Shown: positions 1 through 9,060 of the stretch, piece after piece
How positions within the stretch are numbered: position 1 is the stretch's first letter
Layout of the letters: the number at the start of each line of letters is the position of its first letter
Translations under genes and position numbers: made by a program
Notes under the pieces: model-generated
The model's input: the letters and a program-made list of their open reading frames with translations, nothing else
Databases searched by the model: none
What the model was told of the DNA's origin: nothing
Assembly (NCBI RefSeq): GCF_003013815.1
Contig: NZ_PRLH01000006.1
Location: 1-57,388, forward strand
Length of the DNA stretch: 57,388 nucleotides
Reading direction: 5' to 3'
DNA from: Cyanothece sp. BG0011
GTDB taxonomy: Bacteria; Cyanobacteriota; Cyanobacteriia; Cyanobacteriales; Microcystaceae

Positions 1-70
1 ACTGAGTTCATCAATTTGCTTTTTTATTAACTCTGATCAGAAATATTATTATCTAGAAAGAGGGTTATTC

Positions 71-604
71 TCACTCGCTTTCATCGTCACTTAAATCGTG
101 GGAATTTTTGTCAGAAATAGCGCGAGTACAAACCCAATTACTAGGAAGAGAAGAAGGCCAACCCATACGAATGGCCTCAGGACAAATAGTCATGACTGTT
201 AATTGACAATCTATCAATTGATAACCTTCTTTATCACACTGCTTTAAACTATGTTTTAAGATAGAATCGTTCTTAAATTCAGTGGTTTTATTACACTGAA
301 TACAAACCATGTGATGATGATGGTTAGGATGAGGATGATTTAATTCATAATGTTTGTGGCCCTCCGCTAATTCTAACTCTCGTAAAATTCCCATACGAGA
401 CATTAACTTAACACTACGATAAATCGTCGATAAACTAATGGTTTCGCCTCGTTCCTCTAATAACTCAAACAATTCCTCAGCACTTAAATGATTCCCTCGT
501 GGGAGGTTTTGGAAGACGTGGAGTATTTTTTCCCTTTGTGGAGTCAAACGCCAACCTCTGGCATTCAATTCAGCTTTTAGGGAATTGGCTGTATAGGGAG
601 ACAT
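71..604 (-). CDS. fur: Fur-family metalloregulator
   Basis: This is a 177-residue Fur-family repressor with an N-terminal winged helix (the recognition-helix signature LSTIYRS lies near residue 58) and a C-terminal dimerisation and metal domain. A His-rich stretch (HPHPNHHHH) and a CIQC motif near residues 100-103 are typical metal-site segments. The expected second CxxC is not present; the sequence reads CPEA there, followed by a tail with one more Cys. From family knowledge it should bind iron-box operators when metal-loaded and control iron uptake. Its strong similarity to cyanobacterial iron-type Fur is my reading; a PerR-like role cannot be excluded. A second, broken Fur-family gene (zur type) lies at 45467-47695. 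Confidence 0.88.
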   Translation of the reverse strand: MSPYTANSLKAELNARGWRLTPQREKILHVFQNLPRGNHLSAEELFELLEERGETISLSTIYRSVKLMSRMGILRELELAEGHKHYELNHPHPNHHHHMVCIQCNKTTEFKNDSILKHSLKQCDKEGYQLIDCQLTVMTICPEAIRMGWPSSLPSNWVCTRAISDKNSHDLSDDESE

Positions 605-718
605 AATAAATTGCTCTATACTAATTCTATTTATTAAATATGATAGTCTTTCTTAAGAGCGATTTGCAACAATTCTTGCTTATTGACAATAATTGGCAAC
701 TGATCTCCATACAGCGTA

Positions 719-1606
719 TTAGTCACAAGGACGGGTGCTACTCAATTGCAGCACGATTTTATCAATAGAAGAGATCATCGAAGAACCAGACACATTGGGA
801 TTGTTCACTAAGATACTAAACACTACCATACCAAAATGGGGGTGTTTCATGTAACCCGATAACGCTCTTACCCCTCGTAATGTGCCGGTTTTAGCAGATA
901 CAGTTCCTTGTGCGGGGGTTCCCTTCATACGGTTGCGCAGGGTACCGGTGACTCCAGCAACTGGTAAAGAACTGTAAAAGACATCTCTGTTAGGGGTATA
1001 ATACATGGCTCTGAGGATTGTCACGAGAGAGCGAGGGGTGGCCACATTGCGACGGGATAACCCGGAACCATCTACTTGACGAAACGCATTCGGAGGCACG
1101 CCTAATTTACCTAAAGCACTTTGAGCGGCTTGTTGTCCTCCAATGTGACGTAAAAGGGTGTCAGCATAATAGTTGTTACTTCTGACATTGGTGACATTAA
1201 CCCAAGATTGTAGGGATTTTGAGCCGATTTTCGATTGAGGGGTTTTTAACTGCAGTGCAGCGGCCGTGGTAAAGATTTTATTATTAGACGCAGGGATAAA
1301 ATGTCTATCCGCATTATGGCTGTATAAAACTGTGCCATCGTCTAATTTTTCCACTAAAACTCCCCAGTGTTTTTGATAGGGACTGATGATATTATCAATA
1401 ACCGGGGTAATTAAAGCCGAGCAACTTCCAGAGGTATTATTTTCTGGGGGGGGAACAAAAATTTCAATGGGACCGTCTGAAACGGGAGCCGGTTCAGGAT
1501 TATTTAAAAGGGGTCTTAAGTTGTTACCGAAACTAGGGTTAATTACGGTTAAGGATGTTGTAGCAACAATGGCTAAAGTTGGGAGCAAAGAACGGGTTAA
1601 TCGCAT
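719..1606 (-). CDS. dacB: Short D-alanyl-D-alanine carboxypeptidase, peptidase S13 (PBP4-like)
   Basis: The protein has an N-terminal signal peptide (about residues 1-27), a Pro-rich linker, and the catalytic motifs of class C penicillin-binding proteins: SNNK (SxxK nucleophile motif, near residue 107), the DGSGLSRRN segment, and KTG in VSAKTGTLRG. It should trim peptidoglycan stem peptides in the periplasm. At 295 residues it is well short of the 400-480 usual for PBP4. Only about 25 residues separate the SxxK helix from the RSNNYYADTLL segment, where classical members carry large insert domains. The remaining motifs are in order and in frame, so it may be a compact functional form rather than a broken gene. 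It is transcribed away from the PEP-CTERM gene. Confidence 0.85.
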   Translation of the reverse strand: MRLTRSLLPTLAIVATTSLTVINPSFGNNLRPLLNNPEPAPVSDGPIEIFVPPPENNTSGSCSALITPVIDNIISPYQKHWGVLVEKLDDGTVLYSHNADRHFIPASNNKIFTTAAALQLKTPQSKIGSKSLQSWVNVTNVRSNNYYADTLLRHIGGQQAAQSALGKLGVPPNAFRQVDGSGLSRRNVATPRSLVTILRAMYYTPNRDVFYSSLPVAGVTGTLRNRMKGTPAQGTVSAKTGTLRGVRALSGYMKHPHFGMVVFSILVNNPNVSGSSMISSIDKIVLQLSSTRPCD

Positions 1607-1746
1607 AGTTGTAATGTTTCTGTCACTACCTCACTGGCTTACTCAAAGGTATAGCTAGTAATAATAGAACTAATAGGAGTAAGACGTTTTACTCCCGAAA
1701 CCTTAGCTTATGTTTTGTGATAAGTCAAGTTCTTTTTTGGTGCTAA

Positions 1747-1773
1747 AAAGATGAGGGTTGAAACCTCATCTTT
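1747..1773 (-). terminator. Rho-independent terminator of the PEP-CTERM gene
   Basis: A perfect 10-bp stem (AAAGATGAGG with CCTCATCTTT, 7-nt loop) lies about 45 bases beyond the PEP-CTERM stop codon. On the minus strand the stem is followed by a short T-run; a T-run also follows on the plus strand, so it could act in both directions. Confidence 0.75.
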
Positions 1774-1816
1774 ATTTTTTAATCAGCATTAAAAAAACTG
1801 GATATTAACTAAATCC

Positions 1817-2515
1817 CTATGATTTGCGACGACGACTGATGAAACCAGCACCAGCAACGCTCGCAAGACCTAACAGCATTCCAGGTTCTGGAACTGATTC
1901 GGTTGCTGCTGGCTCAAATTCATAGAACACTCTTACTGTAACGTCTGCATTCCCGTTGTTACCTGTTAAAACGGAGTTAGGTACAGAACCCCCTTGTGAA
2001 CCAGAAGATGATAATAAAACGCTTACTGCATTAGTTCCACCGATTAATGAAGAAAGATCATTAGCAGGAGAAGAATAGGACTGTGATGCCATCTGATCAG
2101 TGGTCGAAGCCGTACCTACCACATTAACCATTGAGTTATCAGGAACGATTCCATCAAATTCAGGAGTGGTTAGTGAATCAGATACACTTAGACCAAGAGC
2201 TCCTAAAACTGCTGCTGTGATAGTTGCAGTGGCAGTTAGAGGAGTAGGGGTTCCAACATTCTGATCGCCACTACCTGGAGGAAATACGGAAGCTGTATTA
2301 TTCAAAGTGGCATCAAATTCAAGTTCGATGTTGAAACCAATCAATTCTCCTAGACTAGAATCAAAACCATCGAAACTTAGAGTTGTATCACCACCTAAAG
2401 AAGCAAATGAAAAGGATTGTTCTTGAGTAGGGGTAAAGGACGCTGCACTGGCAGCACCAGCCAATATTATTGTGCTTAGGGAACTAGCTGCAACAGTCTT
2501 CAGTATAGATACCAT
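1817..2515 (-). CDS. PEP-CTERM surface/exported protein, choice-of-anchor type
   Basis: A 232-residue exported protein with a signal peptide (hydrophobic to about residue 24, ending ASAASF). It has a Ser/Thr/Gly-rich beta-type body and a C-terminal PEP-CTERM sorting signal: VPEPG, a short hydrophobic helix, then the basic tail SRRRKS. PEP-CTERM proteins are known to be exported and processed by an exosortase-type system, often in organisms making extracellular polysaccharide. The motif FDSSLGELIGFNIELEFDA resembles the choice-of-anchor E class. Its substrate or structural role is not visible. A terminator follows at 1747-1773 and a 14-bp palindrome lies upstream at 2581-2594. Confidence 0.85.
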   Translation of the reverse strand: MVSILKTVAASSLSTIILAGAASAASFTPTQEQSFSFASLGGDTTLSFDGFDSSLGELIGFNIELEFDATLNNTASVFPPGSGDQNVGTPTPLTATATITAAVLGALGLSVSDSLTTPEFDGIVPDNSMVNVVGTASTTDQMASQSYSSPANDLSSLIGGTNAVSVLLSSSGSQGGSVPNSVLTGNNGNADVTVRVFYEFEPAATESVPEPGMLLGLASVAGAGFISRRRKS

Positions 2516-2817
2516 AGGGAACTCCTCATTATGTTAAAAAAATCAAAAAACGATCAGTAAGATTACAGATTTTATGTAAACGTAAAATTTTACGAAAGTC
2601 AAGCTCATGACGATAAAATTTTATTTATGTCCGTAAGAACTCTTAAATTCTCCTTTATACTGTCGTCAAGAATACCTAAATCTTCTCTATACTTAAAATT
2701 ACCTCTACTTGATAAAGTCGTTTTCAGTGACCAGTTATGTTTCTCTACAAGTCAAGGGAGACAACACAGAAGAAATTGTTCACACTGAGTCTGGGTAACG
2801 TTTTTTCTTTTTTTCTT
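2516..2817 (-). promoter_or_regulatory. Upstream region of the PEP-CTERM gene with 14-bp palindrome
   Basis: This non-coding stretch is A+T rich. It contains the perfect palindrome CGTAAAATTTTACG at 2581-2594, 66 bases before the PEP-CTERM start codon, and a related half (ATAAAATTTTAT) about 30 bases further upstream. This is a plausible operator, but I do not recognise the regulator. Nothing else is evident. Confidence 0.35.
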
Positions 2818-3291
2818 TCATTTTTGTTCATTGTCAATTATTTGGTTGACCAGGACAACAAGAGAATTTATTTCTAGATGAATCATCTTTATTTCATTTT
2901 CTATCCTTAAAAGACGTTGAGATAAATTACTAAGCGAAGGTTCTGAGATACTATTGTTCTGGTTTTCAAGCTTAACTTTGGAGTTCAGTTTATCGACTAA
3001 TGACTGCCAACTATTGGCTTTGATTCCTAAAGCTGATTTAGCATTACGTAACTTTTGATATTGTTGCTTTAAGTCATTAATAGTATAAACTATTTGAGTT
3101 TCAGGAGATTCTTTATCTAAATCTTCCATGACTACATCAACAACTTCATCAATTAATTGATCATGATTTTCTGCTATTTGAGCTGCTGCTGCTAAAATAT
3201 GAGAAGTTGCTTTAATTTGAATTTTGGTTTCTTGTTGAAGTTGATCAGCAATTGTTCTTATCGTTTCACTGATTGATGATTTTTTTGTCAT
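2818..3291 (-). CDS. Unknown coiled-coil protein
   Basis: I do not recognise this 157-residue protein. It is Gln/Asn/Ile rich with no signal peptide or membrane segment. Heptad-like hydrophobic spacing occurs in residues 1-45, 65-95 and 120-157, so it is probably a soluble helical or coiled-coil protein. It ends 16 bases from the next unknown gene on the same strand (3308-4081), also a coiled coil, so the two are probably co-transcribed and may interact. In transcription order it comes second. Confidence 0.6.
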   Translation of the reverse strand: MTKKSSISETIRTIADQLQQETKIQIKATSHILAAAAQIAENHDQLIDEVVDVVMEDLDKESPETQIVYTINDLKQQYQKLRNAKSALGIKANSWQSLVDKLNSKVKLENQNNSISEPSLSNLSQRLLRIENEIKMIHLEINSLVVLVNQIIDNEQK

Positions 3292-3307
3292 TTTTGAATT
3301 CCCTTGT

Positions 3308-4081
3308 TTACTCGGCTAAAATTTCTCTAATTGCTAACCAGATTTTTTTTAGTTTATCTAATAAAACAACAGGGGTATGACTTGATTCATTATCCACTGA
3401 ATCAACTAAATTTTGTATTCTTTCCATGCGTTCAGCAACGATATATAAATTATTAATTGCTTGATCTTTTCTTTCGAGAGATTCTTTTAATAATTGTGTC
3501 ATTTTACCAATTTCTTGTTTTAGCTGTTCATTTTCTTTCTTTCTACGGGTACTCCATCCTTTAATCCCTGCTTTTGATCGTCGTTCAAGTTTAAGATCCG
3601 CCTGAGCTTCATGATATAATTTGATATAATTTTCTTTTTGTTGATTCGCTTCTTCATACTTCATTAATAATTCATTTGTTTTATTTTTTTCTTCATTATA
3701 TAGGGCTAAGGTTGTTTGATATTTTTCTTGTTCTTCTAAGAAGAATTTATTATTTTTGTCGGCTCTATTTTTCCAGTTTTCTACCTCAACTATGACTGTA
3801 TTTAACTGTTGTTGCTTCTCTTGGTATTGGTTTAATAATTGGATAGAGTGAACTTTTTCTTGGTCATAAAGAATCACTACTTTTTGATGTTCCTGTTGAA
3901 TATGAACTAATTGTGATTGATTATCTTTTAATTTTTGTTTTAACTCATCCCGTTGACTTTGAATTGTTAAAAAACGTTGTTCTAGTTCACGTCTTGACAT
4001 CGGTTCTTTTTTTTTACTAATAGGATGTCTAATGGCATTATCATCACTAGGTATTTTACGATCTGCTCTTTTCATTGCCAT
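3308..4081 (-). CDS. Unknown long coiled-coil protein
   Basis: A 257-residue protein with a basic start (MAMKRADRKIPS) followed by an almost unbroken coiled coil from about residue 28 to 220, rich in Gln, Glu and Lys. Near the middle is a basic patch (RRSKAGIKGWSTRRKKENE). No catalytic motif is visible. It may be a structural, cytoskeletal or DNA/envelope-associated filament protein, but this is only inferred from shape. It is the first gene of a probable two-gene unit with 2818-3291, and nested inverted repeats lie just upstream at 4123-4184. Confidence 0.6.
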   Translation of the reverse strand: MAMKRADRKIPSDDNAIRHPISKKKEPMSRRELEQRFLTIQSQRDELKQKLKDNQSQLVHIQQEHQKVVILYDQEKVHSIQLLNQYQEKQQQLNTVIVEVENWKNRADKNNKFFLEEQEKYQTTLALYNEEKNKTNELLMKYEEANQQKENYIKLYHEAQADLKLERRSKAGIKGWSTRRKKENEQLKQEIGKMTQLLKESLERKDQAINNLYIVAERMERIQNLVDSVDNESSHTPVVLLDKLKKIWLAIREILAE

Positions 4082-4122
4082 AGTCTTAAATTTCTAATAT
4101 AATAATTGTTAAATATCGAAAA

Positions 4123-4184
4123 ATCCACTGAGGCTCTTTTACTAATATTTTAGCAATATTCTTCAATATTAGTTGTCAGTGGAT
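4123..4184. repeat. Nested inverted repeats
   Basis: Outer arms ATCCACTGA (4123-4131) and TCAGTGGAT (4176-4184) enclose inner arms ACTAATATT (4141-4149) and AATATTAGT (4165-4173). All arms are perfect. The structure sits between the polyphosphate kinase stop codon and the start of the coiled-coil gene, so it could end the former transcript or lie in the leader of the latter. No clear T-run follows it. Confidence 0.5.
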
Positions 4185-4235
4185 CTCCGTATTATTAATT
4201 AATTTTTGTGAAGAATAGTCTTAATAAGCTCAAGA

Positions 4236-5729
4236 CTACCCCCATTTTTTCAACTCAGTTTCGATCCCATGAATCACTGTTTCTAACACATCAACACGGG
4301 CATAATATTTATCATTCCCTGGTACAATAGTCCAAGGGGCATAAGGGGTACTGGTACGGGCAATCATTTGATTAACAGCAACATAATATAATGGCCATTT
4401 TTCGCGATTTCTCCAATCTTCATCGGTTAATTTATAAGCTTTAAAGGGATCATTTTTTCTGTCTTCAAATCGTTTTAACTGTTCTTCAAAGCTGATATGT
4501 AACCAGAACTTAACAACGACGTATCCTGATGCTGTTAACTGTGCTTCAAATTCATTAATTTCTTTATAAGAACGTCGCCAGGCCAACTCCGAAGCTAACC
4601 CTTCTACCCGTTCGACTAACACTCGTCCGTACCAACTTCTATCAAAAATACCAATGCTACCTTGAGAAGGAATTTCTCGCCAAAATCGCCATAAATAATG
4701 ATAGCTTAATTCTTCAGAAGTGGGCGCAGAAAAGGCATGGACTTGATAACTTCTTGGATCTAAAGTATCAGTTAATCGTTTGATGGCTCCCCCTTTTCCG
4801 GCTGCGTCCCATCCTTCAAATAGCACTAAAACAGGAATCTTTTTTTTGAAAATTTGTAACTGTAATTCTCTTAATTTAACCTGTGCTTCTCGTAACCGTT
4901 GTTTATAATCATCCTTGGGGAGATGTAAACCTAAGTCTATTTTGCCTAAAAAATCTGGTTCTGTAGGTTGTAACTCCCTTTGAGGGGGTAAAGAAGGAAT
5001 ATCGGTTTTTGGCAGTCTGAGACGGTCTAAAGCTTGGGTAATGACCGCTACAATCTGAGATAGTACCTTAACCCTTGCCCAACGTTTACAGTCCCCTTCT
5101 ACCAAGGTCCAAGGAGCGTGACCGGTACTGGTATAAGTTAACATTTCCTCGGCAAAACCGGCGTAGCGATCGTATTGTTTGGACTGTTGCCAGTCTTCTG
5201 GACGCACCCGCCATGATTCTAACTCATCGGAAGCATATTTTTTGAGTCGCTTTTTCAGTTCTTTTTGACTCAAATGTATCCAAAATTTGGCTATGGCTAC
5301 GCCATCATCCACTAATTGTCTCTCAAACGCATTAATATCTCGCATTAACAAGGGAATACTGCCGTCGGTTTCTATGTCAAATAAACGATCTTCTAAAACA
5401 TGGGTGTACCAACTATGATAAAAAATACCAATACTGCCTTTTGGGGGCAAATCATGCCAAAATCGCCAAAGAAAAGGATATTTTTTTTCTTGTTCTGTGG
5501 CTGCTAAAATAGGATGAACGTTAAAGCCACGGGGGTCCATATAACCGACGGTTTTCTGTAATAGCTTTCCTTTCCCGGCTGCGGCCCATCCTTCTAAGAC
5601 GATGATGACGGGTAGTTGATGATCCCAACAGTCTTTTTGGAGCGATCGCAACTGTCGCATTAAGGCTTCTATCTCAGTCTGATAGGTTTCTTTATCTAAC
5701 TTTACTTGAAGATCGAGGGTATCTAACAT
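4236..5729 (-). CDS. pap: Polyphosphate:AMP/ADP phosphotransferase with two PPK2 domains
   Basis: Two tandem PPK2 domains make a protein of about 497 residues. The start is taken at the ATG at 5729 (MLDTLDLQVKLDKE); an upstream in-frame start adds 24 non-conserved residues. Each half has a Walker A loop, GWAAAGKGKLL in the first and GWDAAGKGGAIKRL in the second. The second half keeps the FDRSWYGRVLVERVEG segment with the Walker B Asp and Arg, whereas the first reads FYHSWYTHVLEDRL and has lost them. By analogy with two-domain PPK2 proteins, the C-terminal half is probably the catalytic one, using polyphosphate to phosphorylate AMP or ADP in the cytosol. The gene is divergent from galE. Confidence 0.87.
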   Translation of the reverse strand: MLDTLDLQVKLDKETYQTEIEALMRQLRSLQKDCWDHQLPVIIVLEGWAAAGKGKLLQKTVGYMDPRGFNVHPILAATEQEKKYPFLWRFWHDLPPKGSIGIFYHSWYTHVLEDRLFDIETDGSIPLLMRDINAFERQLVDDGVAIAKFWIHLSQKELKKRLKKYASDELESWRVRPEDWQQSKQYDRYAGFAEEMLTYTSTGHAPWTLVEGDCKRWARVKVLSQIVAVITQALDRLRLPKTDIPSLPPQRELQPTEPDFLGKIDLGLHLPKDDYKQRLREAQVKLRELQLQIFKKKIPVLVLFEGWDAAGKGGAIKRLTDTLDPRSYQVHAFSAPTSEELSYHYLWRFWREIPSQGSIGIFDRSWYGRVLVERVEGLASELAWRRSYKEINEFEAQLTASGYVVVKFWLHISFEEQLKRFEDRKNDPFKAYKLTDEDWRNREKWPLYYVAVNQMIARTSTPYAPWTIVPGNDKYYARVDVLETVIHGIETELKKWG

Positions 5730-5910
5730 GGTTAAGTAATAATAAGTATTATGGGATACATTGATAGACTTACCAGTATAGAAGCAATAGAACCAAACCA
5801 TTCTTGATTTTGGCTTTTCTTAAGGGTAAAAATGCCCTATCCTAAGTAAGTAAAACCCATTACGGGCGATCGCTGTAAGGAGCGTCTTTAACCCATGCTC
5901 AGGAGTGCTT

Positions 5911-6915
5911 GTGTCTGACACCAAACCCACCATTTTAGTGACAGGAGGGGCCGGATATATCGGTTCCCATGCTGTTTTATCGTTACAAAAAGCTGGTTAT
6001 AACGTTATTGTCTTTGATAATCTTTCCTATGGCCATCCTGAGATTATAAAAGATGTTTTAAAGGCTGAATTAATTGTGGGAGATACTAATGATCGCCCTC
6101 GGTTAGATGAGCTATTTTCCACTCGAAAAATTGATGCTGTCATGCACTTTGCTGCGTTTATTGCGGTAGGAGAATCGGTCAAAGAGCCGTCCATATATTA
6201 TCAAAATAATGTGGTGGGAACCTTAACTTTATTAGAAGCGATGATAGCGGCTAATATTAACAAGTTTGTCTTTTCTTCTACCTGTGCTATTTATGGGATG
6301 CCTCAAGAAATTCCCATGACAGAAAACCATCCCAATCAGCCATTAAGTCCCTATGCTTCTAGTAAGTATATGGTAGAAAAAATTCTCAAAGATTTTGATC
6401 AAGCCTATGGCTTGAAATCCGTTGTGTTCCGCTATTTTAATGCATCTGGGGCTGATCCTTCTGGTAATTTAGGAGAAGATCATACCCCCGAAACTCATCT
6501 CATTCCTTTAGCTTTATTAACAGCTTTGAAAAAACGGGATCATCTGTTTATTTTTGGCACAGATTATGATACCCCTGATGGTACTGCAGTTCGAGATTAT
6601 ATTCACGTTAATGATCTCGCCTCAGCCCATGTTTTAGGATTAGAATATCTTTTAAATGGGGGTGATAGTGAAATGTTTAATTTAGGGAATGGCAATGGAT
6701 TTTCTGTTAGAGAAGTGATTGACATGGCTAAAAAAGTAACAGGCATTGATTTTCTGGTCAAAGAAAGCGATCGCCGTTCGGGGGATGTGCCTATGTTAGT
6801 GGGAAGTAGCGAAAAAGCACGATCTATTTTAGGATGGAATCCTCAATATTTTGAGCTTGAAACCATTGTTAATCATGCTTGGCAGTGGCATCAAAAACGT
6901 CATGGTAATTCCTAA
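5911..6915 (+). CDS. galE: UDP-glucose 4-epimerase
   Basis: An extended short-chain dehydrogenase of 334 residues that interconverts UDP-glucose and UDP-galactose with bound NAD in the cytosol. It shows the NAD-binding GGAGYIGSH at the N-terminus, the SSTCAIYG catalytic Ser region, and the YASSK catalytic Tyr-Lys pair. The GTG at 5911 is preferred because AGGAG lies five bases before it; a GTG at 5905 would add two residues but overlap that ribosome-binding site. Length and order of motifs are normal for GalE. It supplies sugars for polysaccharide or galactolipid synthesis. Confidence 0.93.
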   Translation: MSDTKPTILVTGGAGYIGSHAVLSLQKAGYNVIVFDNLSYGHPEIIKDVLKAELIVGDTNDRPRLDELFSTRKIDAVMHFAAFIAVGESVKEPSIYYQNNVVGTLTLLEAMIAANINKFVFSSTCAIYGMPQEIPMTENHPNQPLSPYASSKYMVEKILKDFDQAYGLKSVVFRYFNASGADPSGNLGEDHTPETHLIPLALLTALKKRDHLFIFGTDYDTPDGTAVRDYIHVNDLASAHVLGLEYLLNGGDSEMFNLGNGNGFSVREVIDMAKKVTGIDFLVKESDRRSGDVPMLVGSSEKARSILGWNPQYFELETIVNHAWQWHQKRHGNS

Positions 6916-6963
6916 CGATTCGATTTTTATTTTTCAAAATTGAGATAATTTATTGTTATACAA

Positions 6964-7245
6964 ATGATTCATAATACACAAAAAATAGAAACAATTTTAG
7001 AACGCATGGGAGAGACGGTTATTGCTACTACTGAAACCGTGGAAAGTTTAGCGGAAAAAATGGAAAATTTAGTTGAACAAATGCAACAACAAGAACAACA
7101 AATCCAACAACAAGGTTATCAAATTTTTGCCTTAAGTGAATCGATTCAAACCTTAGTGGATGCCCAAACCGAGTCTAGAGAACAACTGACCCAACTAACT
7201 TATTTAATTCATACTTTAGTGAATAGTTTAGCGCAACAAGAATAA
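6964..7245 (+). CDS. Small coiled-coil protein, unknown
   Basis: A 93-residue protein, Gln and Glu rich, with continuous heptad spacing from about residue 5 to 80 and the run MQQQEQQIQQQGYQIF. It has no membrane segment or signal. It starts 48 bases after galE and is followed by a lipoprotein gene, so it may be co-transcribed with them. I do not recognise it, and no function can be given beyond probable helical oligomerisation. Confidence 0.55.
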   Translation: MIHNTQKIETILERMGETVIATTETVESLAEKMENLVEQMQQQEQQIQQQGYQIFALSESIQTLVDAQTESREQLTQLTYLIHTLVNSLAQQE

Positions 7246-7295
7246 AAAAATAACTATTGTATTCAAGCAATTATTATCACAGTGAGGAACATAAA

Positions 7296-7739
7296 ATGAT
7301 TAAATTTTCTACAAAAAAATATCTTTCTTCAACTCTATCTTTAATAACAGTTTTGATGAACTTATTTCTAATAAGTTGCGCTGAAACTAAAGTCTCCCAA
7401 TGCCAAAAAATCATTCTTTTAACCCAAAAAATGTCCGAAGAAAGCGAAAGTTATCGTCAAACCACTGACATTAAAAAAGTTTTACAAGTTGCGGATTTAT
7501 TTGAAGAAACTTCTCAACAAATGAAACAATTAAAAATAGAAGATGAACAATTACAAGAATATCAAAAAGGGTTTGCTGATATTTATCAAGGCAATGCAGA
7601 TACAACCCGTCAATTTGTGGCTGCCTTGAATGATAAAGATATCGATACCGCTAAATTAATACAGCAACAGGTTCAACAACTGGGTAAAAAAGAACAAGAT
7701 TTAGGAACAGAAATGAATGCTTATTGTCAAGAAAATTAG
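7296..7739 (+). CDS. Putative lipoprotein, unknown
   Basis: A 147-residue protein starting at the ATG at 7296, which has GAGG nine bases upstream. A basic N-terminus and hydrophobic stretch lead to the lipobox LISC at about residue 28, so it should be lipid-anchored outside the cytoplasmic membrane. The mature part is helical, Gln/Lys/Glu rich, and has a further Cys near the C-terminus (YCQEN). I do not recognise the family. A C-rich repeat array begins about 50 bases after the stop codon. Confidence 0.65.
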   Translation: MIKFSTKKYLSSTLSLITVLMNLFLISCAETKVSQCQKIILLTQKMSEESESYRQTTDIKKVLQVADLFEETSQQMKQLKIEDEQLQEYQKGFADIYQGNADTTRQFVAALNDKDIDTAKLIQQQVQQLGKKEQDLGTEMNAYCQEN

Positions 7740-7786
7740 CTAGAGTGCTACGCACAAGGCAAGAGGCAAACGCAAGCTGTCATTTC

Positions 7787-7920
7787 TACCCCTACCCCCC
7801 TGCCCCTAACCCCCCTGCCCCTTACCCCCCCTGCCCCTAACCCCCCCTGCCCCTAACCCCCCCTGCCCCCCTTATAAAGGGGGGTGTGGGGGGTGTGGGG
7901 GGTGTGGGGGGTTAGGGGGT
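7787..7920. repeat. C-rich/G-rich tandem repeat with central palindrome
   Basis: Units of the type CCCCCTGCCCCTAAC are repeated across about 80 bases. They turn at the near-palindrome CCCCCCTTATAAAGGGGGG (7866-7884) into runs of six G separated by TGT. The G side can form a G-quadruplex and the whole can fold into a long hairpin. It lies between convergent transcripts, the lipoprotein gene (plus) and acsF (minus). A related array with the same kind of centre is at 32404-32520. Confidence 0.75.
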
Positions 7921-7934
7921 GTAATAAATAAATG

Positions 7935-7956
7935 AAAAAACCCGCCTAAGCGGGTA
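7935..7956 (-). terminator. Rho-independent terminator of acsF
   Basis: The hairpin CCCGC-CTAA-GCGGG (7941-7954) is followed on the minus strand by six T residues, 30 bases past the acsF stop codon. This is a standard intrinsic terminator. Confidence 0.85.
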
Positions 7957-7983
7957 CTCAAAACGTAAACTAACTCAAAACTT

Positions 7984-9060
7984 TTAACGAACAGTTCCTT
8001 CTAAATGATCAACCCGAATGGGTTTAATGAAATACAGTTTCAAGAACTGAACCCCATTAGAAACAAAAGCAGGTAACTTTCTCAAGAACTTAACCGGAGT
8101 TGGACTATTAGAAGCGTCAATTTCCCGTAACTTTTCATTGTTCTTGACACAAGTTTCTAAACTGCCATAAAACTCAGGATTTTCCACGTCTAACACGATC
8201 GGAAAGACTCGACCTGCTGTTTCGTTGGTCTTCTCAATAACATATTTATCATATTCCCGTGCATCAAGTCCAATGGAGGCATAAAAATCAGACCGTTGGA
8301 TATCATTGAGATACATGGTGGCAAACACAGACAACAGGAAGAAACGACACCACAAACGGGCTTTCCAGTCGTTTAAAATGTTGGGGGTTGCCTTCATAAT
8401 GGCATCGAAAAAGTCCCCGTGACGGTTCTCATCTTGACACCAGTTTTCAAAGAAGTTGAAAATAGGATAGATTCTGTCTTCGGGATGTTGTTCTAAATGA
8501 CGATAAATGGTGATATAACGCCAGTAACCAATTTTTTCAGATAAATAGGTGGCATAGAAAATAAACTTAGGTTGGAAGAAGGTATAACTCCGACTCTTGG
8601 TTAAGAAACCTAAGTCCAAAGACATATTAAAATCAGAGAGGGCTTTATTGAGGAACCCGGCATGACGGGCTTCGTCACGGGACATGAGGGTAAAACATTC
8701 AGCTAAAACAGGACTTTTATCCTTTAACCGTCTACCTAATTCCTTATAAAGCAGGAATCCTGAAAATTCCGCCGTGCAAGAACGTTCTAAAAATTCTACA
8801 AACAAGCGACGGGTGTCCCCATCAATATGATCCCAAGTTTGGGCAAATTCTTCACGACGGATAAAATGATGACGGTTATAATCAGTACGAAATTCTTCGA
8901 GAATAGCTTGTAATTCCTCTTCGTTTACTGAAATATCCATTTTGGCCATCGCTTCAAAGTCGGTGGTGTAAAAGCGAGGGGTTAGGATAGTTTCTTTGGC
9001 CGGAACTTTAATTCCTGGACGGAGTTCCTCAAATTCAGGTTTTTGAAGGGTATTGACCAT
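7984..9060 (-). CDS. acsF: Magnesium-protoporphyrin IX monomethyl ester (oxidative) cyclase
   Basis: A 358-residue di-iron cyclase that forms the fifth (isocyclic) ring of chlorophyll, using oxygen, at the membrane. The ferritin-like iron ligands are visible as DEARH (near residue 135) and ENRH (near residue 215), with further Glu residues upstream. Length is normal for the cyanobacterial AcsF/ChlA family. Many cyanobacteria have two forms, one induced at low oxygen; proximity to nif genes could suggest the micro-oxic form, but the sequence alone does not decide this. A 16-bp palindrome lies 55 bases upstream (9115-9130) and a terminator follows. Confidence 0.93.
   Translation of the reverse strand: MVNTLQKPEFEELRPGIKVPAKETILTPRFYTTDFEAMAKMDISVNEEELQAILEEFRTDYNRHHFIRREEFAQTWDHIDGDTRRLFVEFLERSCTAEFSGFLLYKELGRRLKDKSPVLAECFTLMSRDEARHAGFLNKALSDFNMSLDLGFLTKSRSYTFFQPKFIFYATYLSEKIGYWRYITIYRHLEQHPEDRIYPIFNFFENWCQDENRHGDFFDAIMKATPNILNDWKARLWCRFFLLSVFATMYLNDIQRSDFYASIGLDAREYDKYVIEKTNETAGRVFPIVLDVENPEFYGSLETCVKNNEKLREIDASNSPTPVKFLRKLPAFVSNGVQFLKLYFIKPIRVDHLEGTVR

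Noticed and set aside
5729-5801. Longer N-terminus for the PPK2 protein
   Set aside because: The 24 extra residues are hydrophobic and Tyr-rich, unlike the family, and the ATG at 5729 gives the usual start.
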